Notes: generated by a model from the letters alone, not told the origin. A stretch of 64,000 nucleotides of DNA from an uncultured Rhizobiaceae group bacterium (GCA_947501445.1 CANMVS010000026.1:1-64000), one strand, 5' to 3'; counted from the stretch's first letter, positions 17,940-27,112 are shown. Program-made: numbers and translations.

Positions 17940-18031
17940 GGTTTTGACAGCATCGGCAATGGCTGAATGCATCAACAAGGTCAAAAGCCGATACAGGTGT
18001 TCCGTTTCTGACAAAACGTTAAACGGTCTGG
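17940..18031 (+). repeat. Dispersed two-hairpin intergenic repeat, copy B
   Basis: Begins GGTTTTGACAGCATCGG, has the core GCATCAACAAGGTCAAAAG, and ends with the hairpin CCGTTT (18002-18007) / AAACGG (18021-18026) plus TCTGG. The left hairpin is degenerate. It starts nine bases after the response-regulator stop codon and fills the gap to the convergent kinase gene. Confidence 0.8.
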
Positions 18032-18059
18032 TGTATCTTTTTTGATCATCAGGGATGGG

Positions 18060-20636
18060 CTAGTCTTCATCGATTGTAGCTATATATTCTTCCAGCGTTT
18101 TTGTGACTTTGTCGGCAGATTCGGCAATGCCCTCAATAGCTGCCAAGGCATCGTCCATGCGCCCGGTCTTGCAGGCATTTTCTATGTCGGCAAGCTGCTG
18201 ATTGAGGTGCGTGGCACCAAGGATTGCTGCCGTTCCGGCAATCTTGTGAACGGCCAGCTTCAATGCGTCAAAAGCACGTTGTCTGGCAAGGATCTTAACA
18301 TTGATTATGCCTTCGTCAATTTCCTTCAAGGCCCTGATCAATGTGGCCCTGAGAACATCGGGTGAAAGCGTTGTTATCAGTTCATCCAGCACATCCAGAT
18401 CGATTGGATCTTCTAAGTGGTTTTTTACGACCCCGGTGGATAAAGTCGATGGATCATTATCATCCAGTTGCATCAACAACGCATTGAGCGTTGCCATGCG
18501 AATGGGTTTCGTCAGGCAATGCTGCATGCCGGTCTTGGCAAATTGCAATTGTTCCTCAGGCAGGACATGGGCGGTAAGGCCGATGATCGCTGTGTTGCGA
18601 CACGGACCGTTGCCGGATCGGATTGCTTTGGTGGCCTGCATTCCATCCATGCCGGGCATGCTGATGTCCATCAGGATCAAATCGAAGTGACTTTCCTGTG
18701 CCATGGCAACGCCCTCGTGCCCATCAATTGCTTCCGAGGTGCGATGACCTGCACTGCGCAACATTTCGTTGATAACAAACCGATTGGTCTCATTGTCTTC
18801 CACAATAAGAATATTGAGTTTTTTCACACTGGCCAATGTGTCATTGGCGCCGGTCGCGGGACCATCCTGGATATTTTTTGTGCCGGTTGCGTGTGGCAGT
18901 GTAAGCCTTACTGAAAACCGGCTTCCCTGTCCCGGCGTACTTTCCAGAAAAATCTCGCCATCCATTGCTTCTACCAGCCGTTTACAAACGGCCAAGCCCA
19001 GTCCTGTGCCGGTGACACGTCGGTTGTAGGATGCATCAACGGTCACGAAATCATCGAATATACGGCTTTGATCGTCGTGTGAAATACCAATACCCGTGTC
19101 ACTCACATGCATTTCAATCGTTGCGCTGTCCGGAAACTCCTGCAGCACATCCAGACCGATGGTAACCTTTCCCTGCGGTGTGAATTTCACTGCATTGCCA
19201 ACCAGATTCAACAGGATCTGACGAAGCCTGTGATTGTCTCCTGCCAACGGGTGGGCGGGTGTCTTTACCTTGGCGATAATACGCACGCCATGGGCCTTGG
19301 CCGCCGGGCGATTGACATCTGCAACACCGGCAACGAGAGCGCCGAAATCCAGAATATGACTGTCGAGACTGATCTTGCCCACTTCGATGCGTGCTATATC
19401 AAGTACATCATTGACATGCCGCAATAAAATTTCACCCGATGAGGTTGCAACATTGAGATATTGGCGCTGGCGCTCGACCAGGTCGGTCTGTTTGAGAAGA
19501 TCAAGCACACCGAGCAGCCCGTTAAGGGGCGTGCGCATCTCGTGGCTCATGACCGCTATGAAATCACTTTTCGCCCTGTCTGCGGCCAGAGCCTCGTCCC
19601 GGGCCTTGGTCAGGGCATTCTGGCCTTCAATGCGCTGCGATATATCACGAATATAGGCAATGAAAATTGACCCTGATTTGTCCAATGCCGAACCAATGGA
19701 CAATTCAACCGGAAATTCTGTGCCATCGGCGCGCATGGCGCTTAACTCGACCCGCCCCTGGTCGACGACACGTTTTTCTCCGGTATCGCGAAAGCGGCTC
19801 ATGCCAATGTGATGGGCCTCAAGATAGTGTTCTGGGACCAACAGCGACGCCATATCCGCACCCACGGCGGTTTTTCGCGCAAATCCAAAAACAGTTTCTG
19901 CCGCTTTGTTCATCTCGATGATGGTGCCTGCATCATTGATGACGACAATAGCGTCAAGCGAGGCGTTGATGGTCGACAATTGACGCGTACTGCTGTGTTG
20001 AATTTCCTCTGCCCGGCTTTTGGATACCCGGAACAGGCGATAAAGGATTGCCAGTGTGAACACCAGGAGCAAAATGAGAGCAAGGGCAATGAGAGAGGCC
20101 GTCAGCAGCAATTGCTCGAATTTGGCGCGATGTTCATCTGATGATTGTGCGTAAAGGGAAACTCCGGTGAGAGACAATTTGCGTGCGGTTTGTCTCAGAC
20201 CTGCAAGCGCACTGCTGATTTCAGGCAAAGCTGCCGCCAACGGATCATCTGCACCATCCACCAGGCCGACATATCGCTGTAGAAATGTGTCCAGCGCGTC
20301 AATATCCAGACGCACCTGCTCATTGTTTCGCAGTTCTGCAAATACACGTCCCTGAGACAATGTATTGATCCTGCTGTAGAGGATATCAAAACGCTCTCTT
20401 ACCTGATCAAGCGCACCGTTTTTCTCATCTGCTGTCAGCGTCGCGTTCGTCAGCATCAGTAAATCGACTTCAAGCTGCGCCAGCGTCCATTGAACATTGT
20501 CGTGCGGTGCCGAGCGCAAACTGGTTACGGCATTAAAAAGGCGATAGCCGTAACTGGCAACCAGCACAACGATAAGCAGTGTCGCGATGGCAAAGAGGAT
20601 GCGGTTCAACACACCGGGTCTGGAGAGGCTGATCAT
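18060..20636 (-). CDS. Hybrid sensor histidine kinase with PAS, receiver and Hpt domains
   Basis: A membrane-bound sensor kinase of 858 residues. In order: TM1 (12-34), a periplasmic helical domain (about 40-175), TM2 (178-201), PAS (about 215-335), HisKA with His365 in SHEMRTPLNG, HATPase (N-box Asn481, DTGIGI, GTGLGL), receiver with Asp657 (LILMDISMPGMDG) and Hpt with His797 (AVHKIAGTA). All phosphorelay residues are present, so phosphate can move His-Asp-His and then to a separate regulator. The likely acceptor is the convergent LuxR-type protein at 17314. The gene upstream in the same direction encodes a small exported molybdopterin-fold protein that could act as a periplasmic sensor partner. 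Confidence 0.92.
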   Translation of the reverse strand: MISLSRPGVLNRILFAIATLLIVVLVASYGYRLFNAVTSLRSAPHDNVQWTLAQLEVDLLMLTNATLTADEKNGALDQVRERFDILYSRINTLSQGRVFAELRNNEQVRLDIDALDTFLQRYVGLVDGADDPLAAALPEISSALAGLRQTARKLSLTGVSLYAQSSDEHRAKFEQLLLTASLIALALILLLVFTLAILYRLFRVSKSRAEEIQHSSTRQLSTINASLDAIVVINDAGTIIEMNKAAETVFGFARKTAVGADMASLLVPEHYLEAHHIGMSRFRDTGEKRVVDQGRVELSAMRADGTEFPVELSIGSALDKSGSIFIAYIRDISQRIEGQNALTKARDEALAADRAKSDFIAVMSHEMRTPLNGLLGVLDLLKQTDLVERQRQYLNVATSSGEILLRHVNDVLDIARIEVGKISLDSHILDFGALVAGVADVNRPAAKAHGVRIIAKVKTPAHPLAGDNHRLRQILLNLVGNAVKFTPQGKVTIGLDVLQEFPDSATIEMHVSDTGIGISHDDQSRIFDDFVTVDASYNRRVTGTGLGLAVCKRLVEAMDGEIFLESTPGQGSRFSVRLTLPHATGTKNIQDGPATGANDTLASVKKLNILIVEDNETNRFVINEMLRSAGHRTSEAIDGHEGVAMAQESHFDLILMDISMPGMDGMQATKAIRSGNGPCRNTAIIGLTAHVLPEEQLQFAKTGMQHCLTKPIRMATLNALLMQLDDNDPSTLSTGVVKNHLEDPIDLDVLDELITTLSPDVLRATLIRALKEIDEGIINVKILARQRAFDALKLAVHKIAGTAAILGATHLNQQLADIENACKTGRMDDALAAIEGIAESADKVTKTLEEYIATIDED

Positions 20637-20690
20637 GCCCTACTCTGATTGATTTGCTGCCAACTATCCAGCGCCAACCTGTGTGAAATG

Positions 20691-21206
20691 CTATTCCAGC
20701 ACATGGATTGATTTGAGCTGCCAAATACTGCGTGAATAGATGACCTCGCTGCGGTACTTGCGATGCTTGTCATATGGATAGATAATCCACAGGGGACCCC
20801 GCTCCCGCACAGACATTTTTTCTGAATTGAGATGATGCGCAATGATCGGCCCGTCGATGACAGCGTCCTCGATTGGGATGGTGACCTTATAGTCGTTGAT
20901 GGCGATAGCCTCAAGGGCGTTACCCCTGGCACCAACATGCTCCAGCAATGTCTTTAGACTGACACCGGAAAATTGATTTGTGCCGTCGGTCCATATCGTC
21001 GATGTGGAAATTTCTTCAACGGGCAAAGCCTCCAGCATCTCAATATCAAATGCTGCAGTTTTTCCCACATTGGTTTGCTCAATCGCACCGGTCACCGTCA
21101 GGATGACATCGCCTTGCGGTGCTGCAAGTTCTGCGGCTGCCCCATGGAATGGCAAAAACATTGTACATAGAACAATGATGGTTCGGGCGTGGGAAAATGC
21201 GCTCAT
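20691..21206 (-). CDS. Small exported molybdopterin-oxidoreductase-fold protein
   Basis: A 171-residue protein with a signal peptide (about 1-25, ending GAAAEL). Its body resembles the sulfite-oxidase-type molybdopterin-binding fold (VILTVTGAIEQTN, FSGVSLKTLLEHVGA, PLWIIYPYDKH). The mature part shows no cysteine able to coordinate molybdenum, so it is probably a non-catalytic or sensing relative. It lies 54 bp upstream of the hybrid kinase on the same strand. Pairs like this recur in alphaproteobacteria, which suggests the protein feeds a periplasmic signal to the kinase; that is inference. Confidence 0.7.
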   Translation of the reverse strand: MSAFSHARTIIVLCTMFLPFHGAAAELAAPQGDVILTVTGAIEQTNVGKTAAFDIEMLEALPVEEISTSTIWTDGTNQFSGVSLKTLLEHVGARGNALEAIAINDYKVTIPIEDAVIDGPIIAHHLNSEKMSVRERGPLWIIYPYDKHRKYRSEVIYSRSIWQLKSIHVLE

Positions 21207-21465
21207 AGCGGGTTCATCCGGGCTGGCATGGGCCGCATCCCGTTTCGCAATTGAAAATCGGAAAGCATTGACCAGGCGTGAAAGTCAAAGGGTCAAGGCC
21301 TTGTTTAACAGCAATATCGACCCGGTTCATGTTCTCTTCCGAGACACATCCTATCCTTTCGTATAGAACAGCTTTCTTGACCGAAGGACGACAGTTGGGT
21401 TCACCAACCGATGGTTTAAGCTTCGAACAACCGCATTCAAAACACCTGGTGACCGGCACTCACTA

Positions 21466-22383
21466 TCAATTGAGTTTCAAAGAACCGGAGCCCGCCGCGA
21501 TACTTTTTGTCACTGCCAGGCGTGATAATTTGTCCGGATGACGCATGATGTAGATGTGGCCAACATTGCCGTCCTCATCATAGGCAAAAGAAATTGCCGC
21601 ATGTGTCTGTTCTTCATCCTCGATCACCAATCCCAGCATTCCATTGATCATTTGCGTTGAAACACGCTTTTGAGACCAGGAATCCGAAAGCACCCTGGAT
21701 ATAAAGGCGCAGATGGTCTCCTGTCCCTCCAGGACTTCCCGCACAGCAATGACCTTTCCGCCACTGTCAGCCCGCAAATCTGCATCCGCCCGCAGCATTG
21801 TACCAAATGCACCGGTATCGCCCGTCAAAAGTGCCTGATGGAAGGCGTGCAGCAGATCACGCTGGTGTTGTTTTTCGGGAATGTGGCGGACGTTGTTTTT
21901 GGCGACGAATGCGCGGGCACGTGTGGCAAGTTTCCGACAATTTACCGGCGTCAGATTCAATATGGCAGCCACTTCATCAAAGGGTTTGCCAAAAATGTCA
22001 TGTAACAAATAGGCTGCACGCTCCTTTGGCGTCAAACGCTCCAGCAATAAAAGAAATGCGGTTGTCAACGAGGAGGCAATTTCCATCTGCTCCTCCGGGC
22101 TTGCTTCAAACGCCGTTTGGATCTGCTCTGGAATCCACTGTCCAATATAATCAACGCGTTTCCTTTTGGCAGATTTGATCAGATCAAGGCATCGGTTAGT
22201 GCACACCCGGGATAACCAGGCTGGCGGCGTTTCGATCCGGGGTCCGGTGTAGGAAATCCACTTCACATAGGTATCCTGCACCGCATCCTGTGCATCACTG
22301 ACAGAACCCAACAGGCGGTACGCGAGCCCCATAAGCTGGGGTCGCGTCGCCTCGAATATGGCGGTTTGATTTGTATCAGTCAT
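21466..22383 (-). CDS. ECF41-family RNA polymerase sigma factor with SnoaL-like domain
   Basis: A 305-residue ECF sigma factor with sigma-2 (about 10-75), sigma-4 (about 108-160) and a C-terminal SnoaL-like extension (about 172-285). Two ECF41 hallmarks are recognisable: YIGQWIPE (79-86, the linker between the sigma domains) and DSGGK (206-210, the DGGGK-type loop). In this family the extension replaces an anti-sigma factor by controlling the sigma factor in cis. The gene begins one base after the AhpD-like gene's stop, so they are translationally coupled. Two matching promoters lie upstream (23498-23524 and 22852-22878), predicting autoregulation. The start at 22383 is used; an upstream in-frame start inside the AhpD-like gene is rejected. 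Confidence 0.9.
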   Translation of the reverse strand: MTDTNQTAIFEATRPQLMGLAYRLLGSVSDAQDAVQDTYVKWISYTGPRIETPPAWLSRVCTNRCLDLIKSAKRKRVDYIGQWIPEQIQTAFEASPEEQMEIASSLTTAFLLLLERLTPKERAAYLLHDIFGKPFDEVAAILNLTPVNCRKLATRARAFVAKNNVRHIPEKQHQRDLLHAFHQALLTGDTGAFGTMLRADADLRADSGGKVIAVREVLEGQETICAFISRVLSDSWSQKRVSTQMINGMLGLVIEDEEQTHAAISFAYDEDGNVGHIYIMRHPDKLSRLAVTKSIAAGSGSLKLN

Positions 22384-22384
22384 A

Positions 22385-22819
22385 TCAATGTTTCGAAATT
22401 TGCACACGGTTCCAAAGGTTGATCATACCTATGTCCGTGGTGATTACGGTGATTTCATTGTCGGAATAATGCGCTCTCAAGTCGGCCCGAAGCGCGGCAT
22501 AATCAGTCCTTTCGTCAAGCACAGTCAAGGCTTCAGTCCAGGCGAGTGCTGCCTGTTCAGCCGCGGAAAACACATCCGCATGCCGCCAGACGACGACCTT
22601 GTCCAACTTGTCCTGTGTTACACCGGCCCTGCGCGCGTCATCGATGTGCATTTTGACACAATAGGCACATTGGTTGATCTGCGACGCCCGCAGTTCGATT
22701 AAAGTTGAAAGTGAGTGGGCCAGGCCATGCTCAGCCATCATCAGGTGGGTTTTACCCAGGTGCCCGATCAGCTTGGGGTCGTTCTTTTCATGGGTTAAAG
22801 GGGCGGTTGCGTTGGTCAT
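22385..22819 (-). CDS. Carboxymuconolactone decarboxylase/AhpD-like protein
   Basis: A 144-residue helical protein of the CMD/AhpD family with the redox motif CxxC (Cys51, Cys54) and His58 in NQCAYCVKMH. Such proteins act as peroxidase or disulfide-relay components. This is the classical gene partner of ECF41 sigma factors. The start at 22819 has the ribosome site AGGAT; an upstream extension to 22978 is rejected because it would run over an ECF41 promoter. It has its own ECF41-type promoter and also lies behind ridA. Confidence 0.88.
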   Translation of the reverse strand: MTNATAPLTHEKNDPKLIGHLGKTHLMMAEHGLAHSLSTLIELRASQINQCAYCVKMHIDDARRAGVTQDKLDKVVVWRHADVFSAAEQAALAWTEALTVLDERTDYAALRADLRAHYSDNEITVITTDIGMINLWNRVQISKH

Positions 22820-22851
22820 GGTTCTATCCTTTTTGTTGACTACAAAACGAT

Positions 22852-22878
22852 GACGCGCAGGGCCCATGCTTTGTGACA
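22852..22878 (-). promoter_or_regulatory. ECF41-type promoter of the AhpD-like/sigma operon
   Basis: Minus strand: TGTCACA (22878-22872), 16-bp spacer, CGTC (22855-22852). This is exactly the ECF41 promoter pattern. The -10 lies 32 bp before the start codon at 22819, giving a short leader. Confidence 0.82.
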
Positions 22879-22977
22879 TATCGCTGAACTTTTTTAACGG
22901 ATACATTTGACTATATTCCTTGCTCCATTGAGAGGCCGGGGTTTGGAACGGCGATGACCGCTCCAAACCAATCTTCA

Positions 22978-23457
22978 TCAGTCAAGAATGACGATGGCTT
23001 CGACCTCAAACAGCATCCCGTCGATGGCAAGCCTTGGTACGGGTACCAAAGTCTGAGCCGGAAGATGAGATCCGAATATTCTTTTTACCTCCTTTGCCAG
23101 GGGTTCCAGCATGGATTGGTCGTAGCCCACTAGGTAGGTGGTGATCTTTGCCACCTGGGAAGGTTTCGCGCCAACGCTCCTGATGGTCAGGTGCAAATTG
23201 GCAAAGGCCTGTATGATCTGCTCTTCCATCGATGCGCTGAATGTGCCGATTCCGGTGTCGGCGCCTTGCCCTGCGAGATAGGCCACTTTGCTGCCATCGC
23301 TTGCTATGACGGCATGGCTGAAGCCGAATGGCGCCGGATCCCACAATTGCGGTGGATTGATGATTTCCAGTCGGGTCGTCGTGTCTTCGGCAGTCGCGCT
23401 CGACAATGTCATAATCGTTAGAAGACTGCCCAGAAGGACTGAGTTGGAAAATTTCAT
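22978..23457 (-). CDS. Exported RidA-family protein
   Basis: A 159-residue protein with an N-terminal signal peptide (about 1-23, ending SATAED) followed by a YjgF/YER057c/UK114 (RidA) domain (FGFSHAVIASDGSKVAYLAG, ITTYLVGYDQSM). Classical RidA deaminates reactive enamine/imine intermediates in the cytoplasm. The conserved C-terminal Arg is seen in VPRLAI. Export would place this one in the periplasm and makes the usual role uncertain. It is the first gene of the ridA - ahpD-like - sigma cluster, behind an ECF41-type promoter. The start at 23457 follows AAGGAAG. Confidence 0.82.
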   Translation of the reverse strand: MKFSNSVLLGSLLTIMTLSSATAEDTTTRLEIINPPQLWDPAPFGFSHAVIASDGSKVAYLAGQGADTGIGTFSASMEEQIIQAFANLHLTIRSVGAKPSQVAKITTYLVGYDQSMLEPLAKEVKRIFGSHLPAQTLVPVPRLAIDGMLFEVEAIVILD

Positions 23458-23464
23458 TTTGCTT

Positions 23465-23494
23465 CCTTTGAGTTTTATCGGTTGCACTCAAAGG
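23465..23494 (-). promoter_or_regulatory. Possible ribosome-site-sequestering hairpin in the ridA leader
   Basis: On the minus strand CCTTTGAG (23494-23487) pairs perfectly with CTCAAAGG (23472-23465) around a 14-nt loop. The second arm contains the AAGG of the ridA ribosome site. The first arm lies at about the predicted transcription start of the ECF41 promoter, so whether the full arm is in the message is uncertain. Confidence 0.4.
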
Positions 23495-23497
23495 TAT

Positions 23498-23524
23498 GAC
23501 GCTGGTCATGCCAGACTTGTGACA
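23498..23524 (-). promoter_or_regulatory. ECF41-type promoter of ridA
   Basis: Minus strand: TGTCACA (23524-23518), 16-bp spacer, CGTC (23501-23498), identical in layout to the site at 22852. An imperfect palindrome GGTATGAC-GCTG-GTCATGCC (23493-23512) overlaps the -10 and spacer and could be a second operator or chance. Confidence 0.85.
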
Positions 23525-23680
23525 TGATTGAAATTTTGATGGCCAAGGAGCCATGCCTGGCTTTGGTTTGATCAGGAACCGCCAGTGCATGTACTCAACC
23601 GGCCTGCATGACGAAATTACTGTTACATCAGGGCCGCTCAAAATCACTGCGCCCGCCGTTAGTTTACGGGTCGTGCCCGC

Positions 23681-24301
23681 TCAGCTATGGGCAAAAATGT
23701 CTGTCTCACTCCAGCCAATCAGATCGAGTTTGGCGCGTGTCGGCAAAAATTTGAAACAGGCCAAGGCGTGGTCCGCGCGGCCATCGCGGTCAATTCGCAT
23801 CTGCAATTTGTCACGCAAGGCATGAAGATACAGCACATCGGACGCCGCATATTCAATCTGTGCCTTGGTCAGTTCGGCTGCTGCCCAGTCGGAGGACTGC
23901 TGCTGTTTTGAGATGTCGACTTCAAGCAGCTCACGCAGATTGTCCTTCAGGCCGTGACGGTCCGTATAGGTCCGGGTCAGACGCGAGGCGATCTTCGTAC
24001 AGAAAACGGGTTCGCAGGTCACACCAAATGTGTGGAAGAGCACGGCAATGTCAAAGCGACCAAAATGGAAAATCTTCGTCTTCTTGCGATCCTCTAGCAG
24101 CGCCAGCAGATTGGGCGCTTTTTTCTGACCTTTGGATATTTGAATGACGTCGGCGCTGCCGTCACCAGGTGAAAGCTGCACCACACAAAGCCGGTCGCGA
24201 TGTGGTTTCAATCCCAATGTCTCGGTGTCGATTGCAATGTCGCCACTGTAACGTGCGGCGTCCTGTTTGCTGATATCGCCCGTGTGAAACCGGATGGTCA
24301 T
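23681..24301 (-). CDS. RNase D-like 3'-5' exonuclease
   Basis: A 206-residue DEDD-superfamily exonuclease, expected to trim RNA 3' ends. The motifs are in order: DTETLG (Asp25, Glu27), GRFDIAVL near residue 85, and YAASDVLYL with the Tyr and Asp of DEDDy enzymes near the C-terminal third. It is about half the length of E. coli RNase D because both HRDC domains are absent, a form common in alphaproteobacteria. The start at 24301 is used; longer in-frame starts add an unconserved tail. It is a lone gene on this strand. Confidence 0.88.
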   Translation of the reverse strand: MTIRFHTGDISKQDAARYSGDIAIDTETLGLKPHRDRLCVVQLSPGDGSADVIQISKGQKKAPNLLALLEDRKKTKIFHFGRFDIAVLFHTFGVTCEPVFCTKIASRLTRTYTDRHGLKDNLRELLEVDISKQQQSSDWAAAELTKAQIEYAASDVLYLHALRDKLQMRIDRDGRADHALACFKFLPTRAKLDLIGWSETDIFAHS

Positions 24302-24528
24302 GTTCAATTCCTGCTTTGCATAATGCTCGCCCCGTATCTGCCGGGCGATGGGCAACCGACATAAAGCCTTCATTGCCGCCCGTCCAGCCGCTTGTTTGCT
24401 GATTCGAGGCGTACGTTGCACGGTATGGACGTTGTTCTTTCTTTGTTCTTGTTGTGCAACGCCAGATGGTATATGAATGGATCTGGTAGCGCCGAACGGG
24501 TGTCATCCTTAATCGGGTGGGTTTGTTG

Positions 24529-26061
24529 ATGGTTTCACGGGTTAGTACAGTTTCGTTTCAGGGGATCAGCGCCATTCCTGTCGATGTGCAGGTTATGGTC
24601 GCACCCGGCAAAATAGGCATGAATATTGTTGGCCTGCCGGACAAGGCAGTGGCTGAAAGCCGCGAGCGTGTTCAGGCAGCCCTGCATGCATCAGGCCTGT
24701 CACTGCCAGCCAAAAAGGTTACGGTCAATCTGGCACCGGCCGATCTGCCGAAGGAAGGCAGTCATTTTGATTTACCTATTGCCCTTTGCCTGATGGCTGC
24801 ACTGGGTGCGCTGCCTGCAGATGCGCTGGCCGGATATGTGGTTTTGGGTGAGCTGTCGCTGGATGGGTCTATTGCACCCGTGGCAGGTGTTTTGCCCGCC
24901 GCCATCAGCGCCAACGCCGAAAACAAGGGGCTGATTTGCCCACAGGCCAGTGGCTCGGAAGCCGCGTGGGCCAGTGCCGATCTTGATATTCTTGCGCCGC
25001 GCAGCCTGATTGCCATGGCGAACCATTTTCGTGGCACGCAGGTTCTGACACGACCGGAACCCGTGGTCCGCAGCCAGCCGGGTGATTTGCCGGACCTTGC
25101 CGATATCAAGGGACAGGAGACGGCCAAACGCTCATTGGAGGTCGCTGCTGCTGGTGGTCATAATCTTCTGATGTGCGGTCCGCCAGGATCCGGAAAATCA
25201 ATGCTGGCGGCGCGCCTGCCGTCCATATTACCACCCTTGTCTCCGGCAGAATTGCTGGAGGTCTCAATGATCCATTCCGTCTCGGGGCATTTGACCGGTG
25301 GTGAACTGTCAGATCGACGGCCCTACCGCGCGCCGCACCATTCCGCTTCCATGGCAGCTATGATCGGCGGTGGCATGCGGGCAAAGCCCGGGGAGGTGTC
25401 ATTGGCGCACAATGGTGTGCTTTTTCTGGACGAGTTTCCCGAGTTTACCCCACAGGTGCTCGATTCACTGCGCCAACCGCTGGAGAGCGCAGAATGTGTC
25501 ATCGCCCGCGCCAATCACCATGTGAGCTACCCGGCATCTATTCAGCTGGTCGCTGCCATGAATCCCTGCCGCTGCGGGATGGCTGGTGAGCCGGGGCATA
25601 CCTGCGCGCGCGGTACACGATGTCAGGCGGACTATCAGGCGCGCATTTCAGGGCCACTGCTGGACCGTATTGACCTGCGCATCACTGTGCCGTCGGTGAC
25701 AGCAATTGATTTGATCAAGCCGGGCATCAGTGAAAGCAGTGCAGTTGTCGCAGCACGGGTTGCCCGGGCCCGTGACATCCAGAAAGATCGGTTTATCGCA
25801 AGTGGCCATCCATCGGTTACCTGCAATGCACTATGTCCAACGGCGATGATTGAAACGATGGCAAACACGGATAGTGCCGGTCTTTCATTGCTGCACAATG
25901 CCGCTGAACAGAAGAAATTTTCTGCAAGAGCCTATCACCGGGTTCTCAAAGTCGCCCGTACACTGGCCGATCTGGATGGCTGTGATGAGGTGGGGCGAAT
26001 TCACATCGCCGAATCGATCTCCTATCGCCTTGCCGGCAACGGGCTTGCCGCCGCCGCCTGA
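24529..26061 (+). CDS. YifB/ComM-family Mg-chelatase-like AAA+ ATPase
   Basis: A 510-residue ATPase of the YifB/ComM family. ComM homologues are hexameric helicases that extend heteroduplex during natural transformation and recombination. The N-terminal Lon-protease-like domain (about 1-170: GLPDKAVAESRERVQAAL) is followed by a Mg-chelatase-type AAA+ core (Walker A GPPGSGKS, Walker B LFLDEFPEF) and a C-terminal domain. A zinc-type insert CRCGMAGEPGHTCARGTRC is present. The start ATG at 24529 is in the usual family position (MVSRVSTVSF); an upstream GTG at 24517 is possible. Gene symbol withheld because function here is not shown. Confidence 0.9.
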   Translation: MVSRVSTVSFQGISAIPVDVQVMVAPGKIGMNIVGLPDKAVAESRERVQAALHASGLSLPAKKVTVNLAPADLPKEGSHFDLPIALCLMAALGALPADALAGYVVLGELSLDGSIAPVAGVLPAAISANAENKGLICPQASGSEAAWASADLDILAPRSLIAMANHFRGTQVLTRPEPVVRSQPGDLPDLADIKGQETAKRSLEVAAAGGHNLLMCGPPGSGKSMLAARLPSILPPLSPAELLEVSMIHSVSGHLTGGELSDRRPYRAPHHSASMAAMIGGGMRAKPGEVSLAHNGVLFLDEFPEFTPQVLDSLRQPLESAECVIARANHHVSYPASIQLVAAMNPCRCGMAGEPGHTCARGTRCQADYQARISGPLLDRIDLRITVPSVTAIDLIKPGISESSAVVAARVARARDIQKDRFIASGHPSVTCNALCPTAMIETMANTDSAGLSLLHNAAEQKKFSARAYHRVLKVARTLADLDGCDEVGRIHIAESISYRLAGNGLAAAA

Positions 26062-26274
26062 CAGCAGCAGGCGCTCACAATTCATGCCAAAGGCATGCGG
26101 GCATGAAATGAACAAATCCCGCGTTCATTCGCGATCAGTTGAGCGAGACAGTCGACACCAAATTTTTCCTGCGTATAGTCATGGTCTGTATTCAATTGGG
26201 AGGACCCGGAGCTTTCCAACCTTTTTGGCCGGTCGGAAAAGAGGAATTGCTCTGGAGCGAAAGGACAGGGTGCG

Positions 26275-26526
26275 ATGAAAAAGTTGAAAGCCATTGTGGA
26301 CGAGGCAATGGAAGAATTGGACCCGGGGCTTTCAGATGATCAACGGGCAAGCGTTGCCCGTGTCTTGGAATCGGCCGTCATTCGCGGCATGCTGGAAGGT
26401 CAGCACCGCGCGGTTGATGCCTGCGGCGAATGTGAAGAGGCAGAGCAGGATATTGCCCACAAGATTGCCACAGCCATTCGCAGAAAAAATGACCTGATGA
26501 TTGCAAATCTGTCGAGCCTGCGCTGA
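26275..26526 (+). CDS. Small hypothetical protein, 83 residues
   Basis: Not recognised. The protein is acidic and mostly helical (MKKLKAIVDEAMEELDPGLS) with a Cys pair in ACGECEEAEQ and a basic segment near the end (ATAIRRKNDLM). It has an ATG start without a strong ribosome site and ends 13 bp from the convergent dut gene. The intergenic stretch before it (26062-26274) shows nothing else. Codon use looks like that of neighbouring genes, so it is probably real. Confidence 0.55.
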   Translation: MKKLKAIVDEAMEELDPGLSDDQRASVARVLESAVIRGMLEGQHRAVDACGECEEAEQDIAHKIATAIRRKNDLMIANLSSLR

Positions 26527-26538
26527 TTGCAGGCCTGC

Positions 26539-27021
26539 TCAGGTGTGGCCGGTGGACCCAAATCCGCCGCTGCCGCGATCTGTCTCGTCGGCCAGTGTGC
26601 GTTCTTCGATCACAGCCTGAACAACCGGGGCGATAATCATCTGCGCAATGCGCATGCCGCGTTCCACGATAAAGGCCGCGTCCGCATGATTGACAAGCAG
26701 AACCTGCACTTCGCCGCGGTAGTCACTGTCTATGGTACCGGGAGTATTGAGGCAGGTTATGCCGTTTTTCAGGGCCAGTCCTGAACGCGGTCTGATCTGG
26801 CCTTCAAAGCCCACCGGTATTTCAAATACAAAGCCAGTCGGCACCAGAACACGCTCGCCCGGATTGATGGCAATAGATGCGTCTTCGCCGTTTGCGGCCC
26901 GCAAATCCATCCCGGCTGCACCGGCGCTCTCATAGGCAGGCAGGGCCAGGTCATTGCCATGGGGTAGCCGAACCAGCCCAACAACCGGCGATGTCTGGTC
27001 CTTCAAATTTGTATCCGTCAT
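26539..27021 (-). CDS. dut: Deoxyuridine 5'-triphosphate nucleotidohydrolase
   Basis: Trimeric dUTPase, 160 residues, hydrolysing dUTP to dUMP and pyrophosphate, which keeps uracil out of DNA and supplies dTMP synthesis. The five motifs are present: [28 protein letters not shown] with the catalytic Asp, RIAQMII, and the C-terminal arm [10 protein letters not shown]. Length is typical. In Rhizobiales dut lies near coaBC and ubiB upstream of dnaA, as here. Confidence 0.96.
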   Translation of the reverse strand: MTDTNLKDQTSPVVGLVRLPHGNDLALPAYESAGAAGMDLRAANGEDASIAINPGERVLVPTGFVFEIPVGFEGQIRPRSGLALKNGITCLNTPGTIDSDYRGEVQVLLVNHADAAFIVERGMRIAQMIIAPVVQAVIEERTLADETDRGSGGFGSTGHT

Positions 27022-27112
27022 GTGATCTCTTCCGCAGTATTCTATTCATCTCAATTGCAACGGTGCGCAACAGGCGCTAGAAGACCTGCAATTCAACAGG
27101 GTTTCCACCATC

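Noticed and set aside
21214-21459. A Cys-rich 81-residue frame on the minus strand between the sigma and molybdopterin-fold genes
   Set aside because: It would need a GTG start, has no ribosome site and no family likeness. The cysteine content is intriguing but not enough.
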